Part shown: piece by piece, positions 7,004 to 17,780 of the stretch
How positions within the stretch are numbered: the stretch's first letter is position 1
Layout: each line of letters begins with the position of its first letter
Assembly (NCBI RefSeq): GCF_036373705.1
Contig: NC_089851.1
Coordinates: 55,423,940-55,487,939 of the forward strand
Direction: 5' to 3'
Origin: Amia ocellicauda
Lineage: Eukaryota > Chordata > Actinopteri > Amiiformes > Amiidae
Length of the DNA: 64,000 bases
Notes under the pieces: generated by a model
What the model was told of the DNA's origin: nothing
Database searches by the model: none
The model's input: only the letters and a program-made list of their open reading frames with translations
Program-made: the position numbers and the translations under genes

Positions 7004-7570
7004 ATAGTAGCATAACAGCAGATCACGGACCACTGTCAATCAGATGCTTGCCTTGCCGTCCATCCATCCATCTATCTATCTATCTATCTATCTATGACTC
7101 TCGATATCTAACTCTCTTGCTTGCTATCTCTCCCTCAATGGTCAGTAGCATAGTAGCATAACAGCAGATCACGGACCACTGTCAATCAGATGCTTGCCTT
7201 GCCGTCCATCCATCCATCTATCTATCTATCTTTCGATGACTCTTGATATCTAACTCTCTTGCTTGCTATCGCTCCCCCAATGGTCAGTAACATAGTAGCA
7301 TAACAGCAGATCACGGACCACTGTCAATCAGATGCTTGCCTTGCCGTCCATCCATCCATCTATCTATCTATCTATGACTCTTGATATCTAACTCTCTTGC
7401 TTGCTATCGCTCCCCCAATGGTCAGTAGCATTGTAGCATAACAGCAGATCACGGACCACTGTCAATCAGATGCTTGCCTTGCCGTTCATCCATCCATCCA
7501 TCTATCTATCTATCTATCTATGACTCTCGATATCTAACTCTCTTGCTTGCTATCGCTCCCCCAATGGTCA
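7004..7570 (+). repeat. Satellite monomers between blocks, unit 3
   Basis: Four monomers as in units 1 and 2. The third (CATTGTAG near 7,429) is a likely partner in the exchange that shortened unit 4. Confidence 0.9.
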
Positions 7571-7670
7571 CGTATGTTGCATTCAACGACAAAGAAAATC
7601 GTGTGCTGGAAATGATTTTTGGCAACTGTGAAGGAACTGCACGACTGCAGCAACCACAACACCTCTGTCT

Positions 7671-7744
7671 GTCTCTGTGGCGCAATCGGTCAGCGCGTTT
7701 GGCTGTTAACCAAAAGGATGGTGGTTCGAATCCACCCAGGGACG
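7671..7744 (+). tRNA. tRNA-Asn(GUU), copy 3
   Basis: Identical to the genes at 1,335 and 4,503. Confidence 0.95.
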
Positions 7745-7750
7745 GCCCAC

Positions 7751-7754
7751 TTTT
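7751..7754 (+). terminator. Pol III T4 terminator of tRNA-Asn, copy 3
   Basis: TTTT seven bases after the tRNA end. Confidence 0.8.
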
Positions 7755-7851
7755 CCCCCCGCCCCTTGTTATTGTTTCTACTTCTGGCGGACAGCTTGCC
7801 AGACTGTGGCTACAGTAACCTTAAGCTGCTTGCTGTGGACGGCCATCTTGC

Positions 7852-7856
7852 AAAAA
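7852..7856 (-). terminator. Candidate distal T5 terminator of Thr-UGU, copy 3
   Basis: T5 on the minus strand, 53 nt downstream; no nearer T4. Confidence 0.4.
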
Positions 7857-7908
7857 TGTATTGAGCGTTTAGAAACTTCCTTTCCATTGCCTAGGCCAAC
7901 ATAAACCA

Positions 7909-7982
7909 AGGCACTGCTGGGAGTCGAACCCAGGGTTTCCTGTTTACAAGACAGGCGCTTTGACCAACTAAGCCACGGTGCC
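7909..7982 (-). tRNA. tRNA-Thr(UGU), copy 3
   Basis: Identical to the other Thr-UGU copies, with the C6:A67 mismatch. Confidence 0.9.
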
Positions 7983-8356
7983 AGGACTCTCCCGTTCCCC
8001 AGTGCCTACACTCAGGCGTAAGGCAAAAAACAAAACCAAACAAAACAAAACAAAACAAAACAAAACAAAATCTGGATGCAGGCTGCAACAAAGGAAGCAC
8101 ACAGAGGTGAAAACGTATGGTTGACGGGAGCAACAAGCTCCCTGTTGCGACTGTCCAGGGGCGGCAATGGGAATTGGACGTTGGCCGTAGCGCGTGTCCT
8201 TTGGGTTCTGGTTCTTCTTTACAAACCGGCGTCTGTCCAGTTGGCTTTCCGGTTCATTACGTCCTCTGATGGCTTTACGATAAGCCTATCTTGCTAAAAC
8301 TGATGGTCGACAAAGCGGAAGCACAAGCTTCGCAAGGAGCACAGAAAGCCCGCCTA
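7983..8356. other. Spacer between the two Thr genes, copy 3
   Basis: Same length and inverted repeats as copies 1 and 2; no gene recognised. Confidence 0.7.
8024..8070 (+). repeat. (AAAAC)n microsatellite, copy 3
   Basis: 47-bp pentanucleotide tract. Confidence 0.92.
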
Positions 8357-8430
8357 AGGCACCGCTGGGATTTGAACCCAGGACCTCCTGTTTACTAGAC
8401 AGGCGCTTTAACCAACTAAGCCACGGCGCC
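8357..8430 (-). tRNA. tRNA-Thr(AGU), copy 3
   Basis: Identical to the other Thr-AGU copies. Confidence 0.95.
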
Positions 8431-8452
8431 AAATCTGCCGCTGCTGCTGCTG

Positions 8453-9291
8453 ATAGTAGAATAACAGCAGATCACGGACCACTGTCAATCAGGTTCTTGC
8501 CTTGCCGTCCATCCATCCATCCATCTATCTATGACTCTCAATATCTAACTCTCTTGCTTGCTATCGCTCCCCCAATGGTCAGTAGCATAGTAGCATAACA
8601 GCAGATCACGGACCACTGTCAATCAGATGCTTGCCTTGCCGTCCATCCATCCATCTATCTATCTATCTATCTATGACTCTTGACATCTAACTCTCTTGCT
8701 TGCTATCGCTCCCCCAATGGTCAGTAGCAAAGTAGCATAACAGCAGATCACGGACCACTGTCAATCAGATGCTTGCCTTGCCGTCCATCCATCCACCCAT
8801 CCATCTACCTATCTATGACTCATGATATCTAACTCTCTTGCTTGCTATCGCTCCCCCAATGGTCAGTAGCATAGTAGCATAACAGCAGATCACGGACCAC
8901 TGTCAATCAGATGCTTGCCTTGCCGTCCATCCATCCATCCATCTATCTATCTATCTATGACTCTTGATATCTAACTCTCTTGCTTGCTATCGCTCCCCCA
9001 ATGGTCAGTAGCATAGTAGCATAACAGCAGATCACGGACCACTGTCAATCAGATGCTTGCCTTGCCGTCCATCCATCCATCTATCTATCTATCTATCTAT
9101 GACTCTTGATATCTAACTCTCTTGCTTGCTATCGCTCCCCCAATGGTCAGTAGCATTGTAGCATAACAGCAGATCACGGACCAATGTCAATCAGATGCTT
9201 GCCTTGCCGTCCATCCATCCATCTATCTATCTATCTATCTATGACTCTCGATATCTAACTCTCTTGCTTGCTATCGCTCCCCCAATGGTCA
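8453..9291 (+). repeat. Satellite monomers across the unit 3/4 deletion junction
   Basis: Only about six monomers separate Thr-AGU copy 3 from the next intact block. Order: CAATATC; TGACATC/AAAGTAG; CACCC with TCATGAT; plain; CATTGTAG with CCAATGTC; then the monomer broken by the block. The decayed block and its neighbours are missing. Confidence 0.85.
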
Positions 9292-9391
9292 CGTATGTTG
9301 CATTCAACGACAAAGAAAATCGTGTGCTGGAAATGATTTTTGGCAACTGTGAAGGAACTGCACGACTGCAGCAACCACAACACCTCTGTCT

Positions 9392-9465
9392 GTCTCTGTG
9401 GCGCAATCGGTCAGCGCGTTTGGCTGTTAACCAAAAGGATGGTAGTTCGAATCCACCCAGGGACG
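9392..9465 (+). tRNA. tRNA-Asn(GUU), copy 4, T-stem variant
   Basis: Same as the other Asn genes except G52 to A (position 9,444). This breaks T-stem pair 52:62 (A:C) and changes the first base of the B box from GGTTCGAATCC to AGTTCGAATCC. Anticodon GTT, acceptor, D arm and terminator are intact. The change may weaken TFIIIC binding and T-arm stability, so activity is less certain than for copies 1-3. Confidence 0.85.
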
Positions 9466-9471
9466 GCCCAC

Positions 9472-9475
9472 TTTT
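9472..9475 (+). terminator. Pol III T4 terminator of tRNA-Asn, copy 4
   Basis: TTTT seven bases after the tRNA end. Confidence 0.8.
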
Positions 9476-9572
9476 CCCCCCGCCCCTTGTTATTGTTTCT
9501 ACTTCTGGCGGACAGCTTGCCAGACTGTGGCTACAGTAACCTTAAGCTGCTTGCTGTGGACGGCCATCTTGC

Positions 9573-9577
9573 AAAAA
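9573..9577 (-). terminator. Candidate distal T5 terminator of Thr-UGU, copy 4
   Basis: T5 on the minus strand, 53 nt downstream; no nearer T4. Confidence 0.4.
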
Positions 9578-9629
9578 TGTATTGAGCGTTTAGAAACTTC
9601 CTTTCCATTGCCTAGGCCAACATAAACCA

Positions 9630-9703
9630 AGGCACTGCTGGGAGTCGAACCCAGGGTTTCCTGTTTACAAGACAGGCGCTTTGACCAACTAAGCCACGGT
9701 GCC
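9630..9703 (-). tRNA. tRNA-Thr(UGU), copy 4
   Basis: Identical to the other three Thr-UGU copies including C6:A67, although its surroundings have diverged. Confidence 0.9.
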
Positions 9704-10107
9704 AGGACTCTCCCATTCCCCAGTGCCTACACTCAGGCGTAAGGCAAAAAACAAAACCAAACAAAACCAAACAAAACAAAACAAAACAAAACAAAACAAA
9801 ACAAAACAAAACAAAACAAAATCTGGATGCAGGCTGCAACAAAGGAAGCACACAGAGGTGAAAACGTAAGGTTGACGGGAGCAACAAGCTCCCTGTTGCG
9901 ACTGTCCAGGGGCGGCAATGGGAATTGGACGTTGGCCGTAGCGCTTGTCCTTTGGGTTCTGGTTCTTCTTTACAAACCGGCGTCTGTCCAGTTGGCTTTC
10001 CGGTTCATTACGTCCTCTGATGGCTTTACGATAAGCCTATCTTGCTAAAACTGATGGTCGACAAAGCGGAAGCACAAGCTTCGCAAGGAGCACAGAAAGC
10101 CCGCCTA
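9704..10107. other. Spacer between the two Thr genes, copy 4
   Basis: Like the other copies, but 404 bp because of the expanded (AAAAC)n, and with private substitutions near 9,715, 9,869 and 9,945. The GGGAGC/GCTCCC inverted repeat is kept. No gene recognised. Confidence 0.7.
9745..9821 (+). repeat. (AAAAC)n microsatellite, copy 4 (expanded)
   Basis: 77 bp, six pentanucleotide units longer than in copies 1-3. Confidence 0.92.
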
Positions 10108-10181
10108 AGGCACCGCTGGGATTTGAACCCAGGACCTCCTGTTTACTAGACAGGCGCTTTAACCAACTAAGCCACGGCGCC
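10108..10181 (-). tRNA. tRNA-Thr(AGU), copy 4
   Basis: Identical to the other Thr-AGU copies. It is the last gene of the window; 22 bp further on the uninterrupted satellite begins. Confidence 0.95.
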
Positions 10182-10203
10182 AAATCTGCCGCTGCTGCTG
10201 CTG

Positions 10204-13200
10204 ATAGTAGAATAACAGCAGATCACGGACCGCTGTCAATCAGGTTCTTGCCTTGCCGTCCATCCATCCATCCATCTATCTATGACTCTCAATATCTAAC
10301 TCTCTTGCTTGCTATCGCTCCCCCAATGGTCAGTAGCATAGTAGCATAACAGCAGATCACGGACCACTGTCAATCAGATGCTTGCCTTGCCGTCCATCCA
10401 TCCATCCATCTATCTATCTATCTATGACTCTTGACATCTAACTCTCTTGCTTGCTATCGCTCCCCCAATGGTCAGTAGCAAAGTAGCATAACAGCAGATC
10501 ACGGACCACTGTCAATCAGATGCTTGCCTTGCCGTCCATCCATCCACCCATCCATCTACCTATCTATGACTCTTGATATCTAACTCTCTTGCTTGCTATC
10601 GCTCCCCCAATGGTCAGTAGCATAGTAGCATAACAGCAGATCACGGACCACTGTCAATCAGATGCTTGCCTTGCCGTCCATCCATCCATCCATCTATCTA
10701 TCTATCTATGACTCTTGATATCTAACTCTCTTGCTTGATATCGCTCCCCCAATGGTCAGTAGCATAGTAGCATAACAGCAGATCACGGACCACTGTCAAT
10801 CAGATGCTTGCCTTGCCGTCCATCCATCCATCTATCTATCTATCTATCTATGACTCTTGATATCTAACTCTCTTGCTTGCTATCGCTCCCCCAATGGTCA
10901 GTAGCATTGTAGCATAACAGCAGATCACGGACCACTGTCAATCAGATGCTTGCCTTGCCGTCCATCCATTCATCCATCCATCTATCTATCTATCTATGAC
11001 TCTTGACATCTAACTCTCTTGCTTGCTATCGCTCCCCCAATGGTCAGTAGCATAGTAGCATAACAGCAGATCACGGACCACTGTCAATCAGATGCTTGCC
11101 TTGCCGTCCATCCATCCATCCATCTATCTATCAATCTATCAATGACTCTCGATATCTAACTCTCTTACTTGCTATCGCTCCCCCAATGGTCAGTAGCATA
11201 GTAGCATAACAGCAGATCACGGACCACTGTCAATCAGATGCTTGCCTTGCCGTCCATCCATCCATCCATCTATCTATCAATCTATCAATGACTCTCAATA
11301 TCTAACTCTCTTACTTGCTATCGCTCCCCCAATGGTCAGTAGCATAGTAGCATAACAGCAGATCACGGACCACTGTCAATCAGATGCTTGCCTTGCCGTC
11401 CATCCATCCATCCATCTATCTATCTATCTATCAATGACTCTCGATATCTAACTCTCTTACTTGCTATCGCTCCCCCAATGGTCAGTAGCATAGTAGCATA
11501 ACAGCAGATCACGGACCACTGTCAATCAGATGCTTGCCTTGCCGTCCATCCATCCATCTATCTATCTATCTATCTATGACTCTTGATATCTAACTCTCTT
11601 GCTTGCTATCGCTCCCCCAATGGTCAGTAGCATAGTAGCATAACAGCAGATCACGGACCAGTGTCACTCAGATGCTTGCCTTGCCTTCCATCCATCCATC
11701 CATCTATCTATCTATCTATCAATGACTCTCGATATCTAACTCTCTTGCTTGCTATCGCTCCCCCAATGGTCAGTAGCATAGTAGCATAACAGCAGATCAC
11801 GGACCACTGTCAATCAGATGCTTGCCTTGCCGTCCATCCATCCATCCATCTATCTATCTATCTATGACTCTTGACATCTAACTCTCTTGCTTGCTATCGC
11901 TCCCCCAATGGTCAGTAGCAAAGTAGCATAACAGCAGATCACGGACCACTGTCAATCAGATGCTTGCCTTGCCGTCCATCCATCCACCCATCCATCTACC
12001 TATCTATGACTCTTGATATCTAACTCTCTTGCTTGCTATCGCTCCCCCAATGGTCAGTAGCATAGTAGCATAACAGCAGATCACGGACCACTGTCAATCA
12101 GATGCTTGCCTTGCCGTCCATCCATCCATCCATCTATCTATCTATCTATGACTCTTGATATCTAACTCTCTTGCTTGATATCGCTCCCCCAATGGTCAGT
12201 AGCATAGTAGCATAACAGCAGATCTCGGACCACTGTCAATCAGATGCTTGCCTTGCCGTCCATCCATCCATCTATCTATCTATCTATCTATGACTCTTGA
12301 TATCTAACTCTCTTGCTTGCTATTGCTCCCCCAATGGTCAGTAGCATTGTAGCATAACAGCAGATCACGGACCAATGTCAATCAGATGCTTGCCTTGCCG
12401 TCCATCCATCCATCTATCTATCTATCTATCTATGACTCTCGATATCTAACTCTCTTGCTTGCTATCGCTCCCCCAATGGTCAGTAGCATAGTAGCATAAC
12501 AGCAGATCACGGACCACTGTCAATCAGATGCTTGCCTTGCCGTCCATCCATCCATCCATCTATCTATCAATCTATCAATGACTCTCGATATCTAACTCTC
12601 TTACTTGCTATCGCTCCCCCAATGGTCAGTAGCATAGTAGCATAACAGCAGATCACGGACCACTGTCAATCAGATGCTTGCCTTGCCGTCCATCCATCCA
12701 TCCATCTATCTATCTATCTATCAATGACTCTCGATATCTAACTCTCTTACTTGCTATCGCTCCCCCAATGGTCAGTAGCATAGTAGCATAACAGCAGATC
12801 ACGGACCACTGTCAATCAGATGCTTGCCTTGCCGTCCATCCATCCATCTATCTATCTATCTATCTATCTATGACTCTTGATATCTAACTCTCTTGCTTGC
12901 TATCGCTCCCCCAATGGTCAGTAGCATAGTAGCATAACAGCAGATCACGGACCACTGTCACTCAGATGCATGCCTTGCCGTCCATCCATCCATCCATCTA
13001 TCTATCTATCTATCAATGACTCTCGATATCTAACTCTCTTGCTTGCTATCGCTCCCCCAATGGTCAGTAGCATAGTAGCATAACAGCAGATCACGGACCA
13101 CTGTCAATCAGATGCTTGCCTTGCCGTCCATCCATCCATCTATCCATCTACCTATCTATGACTCTTGATATCTAACTCTCTTGCTTGCTATCGCTCCCCC

Positions 13201-13800
13201 AATGGTCAGTAGCATAGTAGCATAACAGCAGATCACGGACCACTGTCAATCAGATGCTTGCCTTGCCGTCCATCCATCCATCCATCTATCTATCTATCTA
13301 TGACTCTTGATATCTAACTCTCTTGCTTGATATCGCTCCCCCAATGGTCAGTAGCATAGTAGCATAACAGCAGATCACGGACCACTGTCAATCAGATGCT
13401 TGCCTTGCCGTCCATCCATCCACCCATCCATCTACCTATCTATGACTCTTGATATCTAACTCTCTTGCTTGCTATCGCTCCCCCAATGGTCAGTAGCATA
13501 GTAGCATAACAGCAGATCACGGACCACTGTCAATCAGATGCTTGCCTTGCCGTCCATCCATCCATCCATCTATCTATCTATCTATGACTCTTGATATCTA
13601 ACTCTCTTGCTTGATATCGCTCCCCCAATGGTCAGTAGCATAGTAGCATAACAGCAGATCTCGGACCACTGTCAATCAGATGCTTGCCTTGCCGTCCATC
13701 CATCCATCTATCTATCTATCTATCTATGACTCTTGATATCTAACTCTCTTGCTTGCTATTGCTCCCCCAATGGTCAGTAGCATTGTAGCATAACAGCAGA
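10204..13800 (+). repeat. Satellite segment continuing the tRNA-unit monomer order
   Basis: The first monomers after the last tRNA block repeat the post-Thr order of the tRNA unit (CAATATC; TGACATC/AAAGTAG; CACCC). The TGACATC/AAAGTAG then CACCC pair returns at about 11,871-12,000, roughly 1,440 bp later. Here the classes typical of the long array (TATCAATG with TTACTTGC, CACTCAG) first appear. Confidence 0.75.
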
Positions 13801-14281
13801 TCACGGACCAATGTCAATCAGATGCTTGCCTTGCCGTCCATCCATCCATCTATCTATCTATCTATCTATGACTCTCGATATCTAACTCTCTTGCTTGCTA
13901 TCGCTCCCCCAATGGTCAGTAGCATAGTAGCATAACAGCAGATCACGGACCTCTGTCAATCAGATGCTTGCCTTGCCGTCCATCCATCCATCCATCTATC
14001 TATCAATCTATCAATGACTCTCGATATCTAACTCTCTTACTTGCTATCGCTCCCCCAATGGTCAGTAGCATAGTAGCATAACAGCAGATCACGGACCACT
14101 GTCAATCAGATGCTTGCCTTGCCGTCCATCCATCCATCCATCTATCTATCTATCTATCAATGACTCTCGATATCTAACTCTCTTACTTGCTATCGCTCCC
14201 CCAATGGTCAGTAGCATAGTAGCATAACAGCAGGTCACGGACCACTGTACATCAGATGCTTGCCTTGCCGTCCATCCATCC

Positions 14282-14284
<3 letters not shown>

Positions 14285-14347
<63 letters not shown>
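14285..14347 (+). repeat. Expanded TATC tract (63 bp)
   Basis: Ordinary monomers have about 15-25 bp of TATC. This tract precedes a monomer with the CACTCAG variant. Confidence 0.9.
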
Positions 14348-15189
14348 GACTCTTGATATCTAACTCTCTTGCTTGCTATCGCTCCCCCAATGGTCAGTAG
14401 CATAGTAGCATAACAGCAGATCACGGACCACTGTCACTCAGATGCTTGCCTTGCCGTCCATCCATCCATCCATCTATCTATCTATCTATCAATGACTCTC
14501 GATATCTAACTCTCTTGCTTGCTATCGCTCCCCCAATGGTCAGTAGCATAGTAGCATAACAGCAGATCACGGACCACTGTCAATCAGATGCTTGCCTTGC
14601 CGTCCATCCATCCATCTATCCATCTACCTATATATGACTCTTGATATCTAACTCTCTTGCTTGCTATCGCTCCCCCAATGGTCAGTAGCATAGTAGCATA
14701 ACAGCAGATCACGGACCACTGTCAATCAGATGCTTGCCTTGCCGTCCATCCATCCATCCATCTATCTATCTATCTATGACTCTTGATATCTAACTCTCTT
14801 GCTTGATATCGCTCCCCCAATGGTCAGTAGCATAGTAGCATAACAGCAGATCACGGACCACTGTCAATCAGATGCTTGCCTTGCCGTCCATCCATCCATC
14901 TATCTATCTATCTATCTATGACTCTTGATATCTAACTCTCTTGCTTGCTATTGCTCCCCCAATGGTCAGTAGCATTGTAGCATAACAGCAGATTTCGGAC
15001 CAATGTCAATCAGATGCTTGCCTTGCCGTCCATCCATCCATCTATCTATCTATATATCTATGACTCTCGATATCTAACTCTCTTGCTTGCTATCGCTCCC
15101 CCAATGGTCAGTAGCATAGTAGCATAACAGCAGATCACGGACCACTGTCAATCAGATGCTTGCCTTGCCGTCCATCCATCCATCCATCT

Positions 15190-17780
15190 ATCTATCAATC
15201 TATCAATGACTCTCGATATCTAACTCTCTTACTTGCTATCGCTCCCCCAATGGTCAGTAGCATAGTAGCATAACAGCAGATCACGGACCACTGTCAATCA
15301 GATGCTTGCCTTGCCGTCCATCCATCCATCCATCTATCTATCTATCTATCAATGACTCTCGATATCTAACTCTCTTACTTGCTATCGCTCCCCCAATGGT
15401 CAGTAGCATAGTAGCATAACAGCAGATCACGGACCACTGTCAATCAGATGCTTGCCTTGCCGTCCATCCATCCATCAATCTATCTATCTATCTATCAATG
15501 ACTCTCGATATCTAACTCTCTTACTTGCTATCGCTCCCCCAATGGTCAGTAGCATAGTAGCATAACAGCAGATCACGGACCACTGTCAATCAGATGCTTG
15601 CCTTGCCGTCCATCCATCCATCTATCCATCTACCTATCTATGACTCTTGATATCTAACTCTCTTGCTTGCTATCGCTACCCCAATGGTCAGTAGCATAGT
15701 AGCATAACAGCAGATCACGGACCACTGTCAATCAGATGCTTGCCTTGCCGTCCATCCATCCATCCATCTATCTATCTATCTATGACTCTTGATATCTAAC
15801 TCTCTTGCTTGATATCGCTCCCCCAATGGTCAGTAGCATAGTAGCATAACAGCAGATCACGGACCACTGTCAATCAGATGCTTGCCTTGCCGTCCATCCA
15901 TCCACCCATCCATCTACCTATCTATGACTCTTGATATCTAACTCTCTTGCTTGCTATCGCTCCCCCAATGGTCAGTAGCATAGTAGCATAACAGCAGATC
16001 ACGGACCACTGTCAATCAGATGCTTGCCTTGCCGTCCATCCATCCATCCATCTATCTATCTATCTATGACTCTTGATATCTAACTCTCTTGCTTGATATC
16101 GCTCCCCCAATGGTCAGTAGCATAGTAGCATAACAGCAGATCTCTGACCACTGTCAATCAGATGCTTGCCTTGCCGTCCATCCATCCATCTATCTATCTA
16201 TCTATCTATGACTCTTGATATCTAACTCTCTTGCTTGCTATTGCTCCCCCAATGGTCAGTAGCATTGTAGCATAACAGCAGATCACGGACCAATGTCAAT
16301 CAGATGCTTGCCTTGCCGTCCATCCATCCATCTATCTATCTATCTATCTATGTCTCTCGATATCTAACTCTCTTGCTTGCTATCGCTCCCCCAATGGTCA
16401 GTAGCATAGTAGCATAACAGCAGATCACGGACCACTGTCAATCAGATGCTTGCCTTGCCGTCCATCCATCCATCCATCTATCTATCAATCTATCAATGAC
16501 TCTCGATATCTAACTCTCTTACTTGCTATCGCTCCCCCAATGGTCAGTAGCATAGTAGCATAACAGCAGATCACGGACCACTGTCAATCAGATGCTTGCC
16601 TTGCCGTCCATCCATCCATCCATCTATCTATCTATCTATCAATGACTCTCGATATCTAACTCTCTTACTTGCTATCGCTCCCCCAATGGTCAGTAGCATA
16701 GTAGCATAACAGCAGATCACGGACCACTGTCAATCAGATGCTTGCCTTGCCGTCCATCCATCCATCAATCTATCTATCTATCTATCAATGACTCTCGATA
16801 TCTAACTCTCTTACTTGCTATCGCTCCCCCAATGGTCAGTAGCATAGTAGCATAACAGCAGATCACGGACCACTGTCAATCAGATGCTTGCCTTGCCGTC
16901 CATCCATCCATCTATCCATCTACCTATCTATGACTCTTGATATCTAACTCTCTTGCTTGCTATCGCTACCCCAATGGTCAGTAGCATAGTAGCATAACAG
17001 CAGATCACGGACCACTGTCAATCAGATGCTTGCCTTGCCGTCCATCCATCCATCCATCTATCTATCTATCTATGACTCTTGATATCTAACTCTCTTGCTT
17101 GATATCGCTCCCCCAATGGTCAGTAGCATAGTAGCATAACAGCAGATCACGGACCACTGTCAATCAGATGCTTGCCTTGCCGTCCATCCATCCACCCATC
17201 CATCTACCTATCTATGACTCTTGATATCTAACTCTCTTGCTTGCTATCGCTCCCCCAATGGTCAGTAGCATAGTAGCATAACAGCAGATCACGGACCACT
17301 GTCAATCAGATGCTTGCCTTGCCGTCCATCCATCCATCCATCTATCTATCTATCTATGACTCTTGATATCTAACTCTCTTGCTTGATATCGCTCCCCCAA
17401 TGGTCAGTAGCATAGTAGCATAACAGCAGATCTCGGACCACTGTCAATCAGATGCTTGCCTTGCCGTCCATCCATCCATCTATCTATCTATCTATCTATG
17501 ACTCTTGATATCTAACTCTCTTGCTTGATATTGCTCCCCCAATGGTCAGTAGCATTGTAGCATAACAGCAGATCACGGACCAATGTCAATCAGATGCTTG
17601 CCTTGCCGTCCATCCATCCATCTATCTATCTATCTATCTATGTCTCTCGATATCTAACTCTCTTGCTTGCTATCGCTCCCCCAATGGTCAGTAGCATAGT
17701 AGCATAACAGCAGATCACGGACCACTGTCAATCAGATGCTTGCCTTGCCGTCCATCCATCCATCCATCTATCTATCAATC
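15190..17780 (+). repeat. Tandem duplication of about 1,290 bp in the satellite
   Basis: Rare private variants occur twice at the same spacing: CGCTACCCC at 15,675 and 16,965, a CATCAATC tract near 15,475 and 16,765, and TATGTCTCTCG near 16,350 and 17,640. This marks a nine-monomer block duplicated as a unit. Limits are approximate. Confidence 0.75.

Larger units (their letters stand above)
7571..8452 (+). repeat. Intact tRNA block, copy 3 (882 bp)
   Basis: Same as copy 2 in order, spacing and junctions. Confidence 0.9.
6353..9150 (+). repeat. tRNA higher-order repeat unit 3 (right end approximate)
   Basis: Matches unit 2 at offset 3,168 through the tRNA blocks and the first monomers after Thr-AGU. 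It then jumps to the monomers that precede an intact block, so the right limit is a deletion junction and not a true unit end. Small differences from unit 2 include A instead of G in GACCGCTGTC (near 8,480) and one TCCA exchanged for TCTA units near 8,650. Confidence 0.8.
9151..10203 (+). repeat. Shortened tRNA unit 4 (left end approximate)
   Basis: Equivalent positions are offset by 1,721 bp rather than 3,168 from unit 3, a loss of 1,447 bp, about ten monomer lengths. It keeps only the intact block. It has more private changes than units 2 and 3: GTAG for GTGG in the Asn T stem, a longer (AAAAC)n, CGTAAGG for CGTATGG, GCGCTTG for GCGCGTG. Confidence 0.8.
9292..10203 (+). repeat. Intact-type tRNA block, copy 4 (912 bp)
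   Basis: Thirty bases longer than the other intact blocks, entirely through the (AAAAC)n tract. Last tRNA-bearing block of the window. Confidence 0.9.

Noticed and set aside
9612-9918. Minus-strand frames rich in Phe-Cys-Val-Leu that resemble membrane segments
   Set aside because: They are the reverse reading of the (AAAAC)n tract joined to the Thr-UGU gene; length follows the microsatellite.
10321-10345. Resemblance of the monomer core CCAATGGTCAGTAGC to the Asn D arm GCAATCGGTCAGCGC
   Set aside because: Short and gapped, with no matching anticodon or T arm nearby; most likely chance, so the monomer is not called tRNA-derived.
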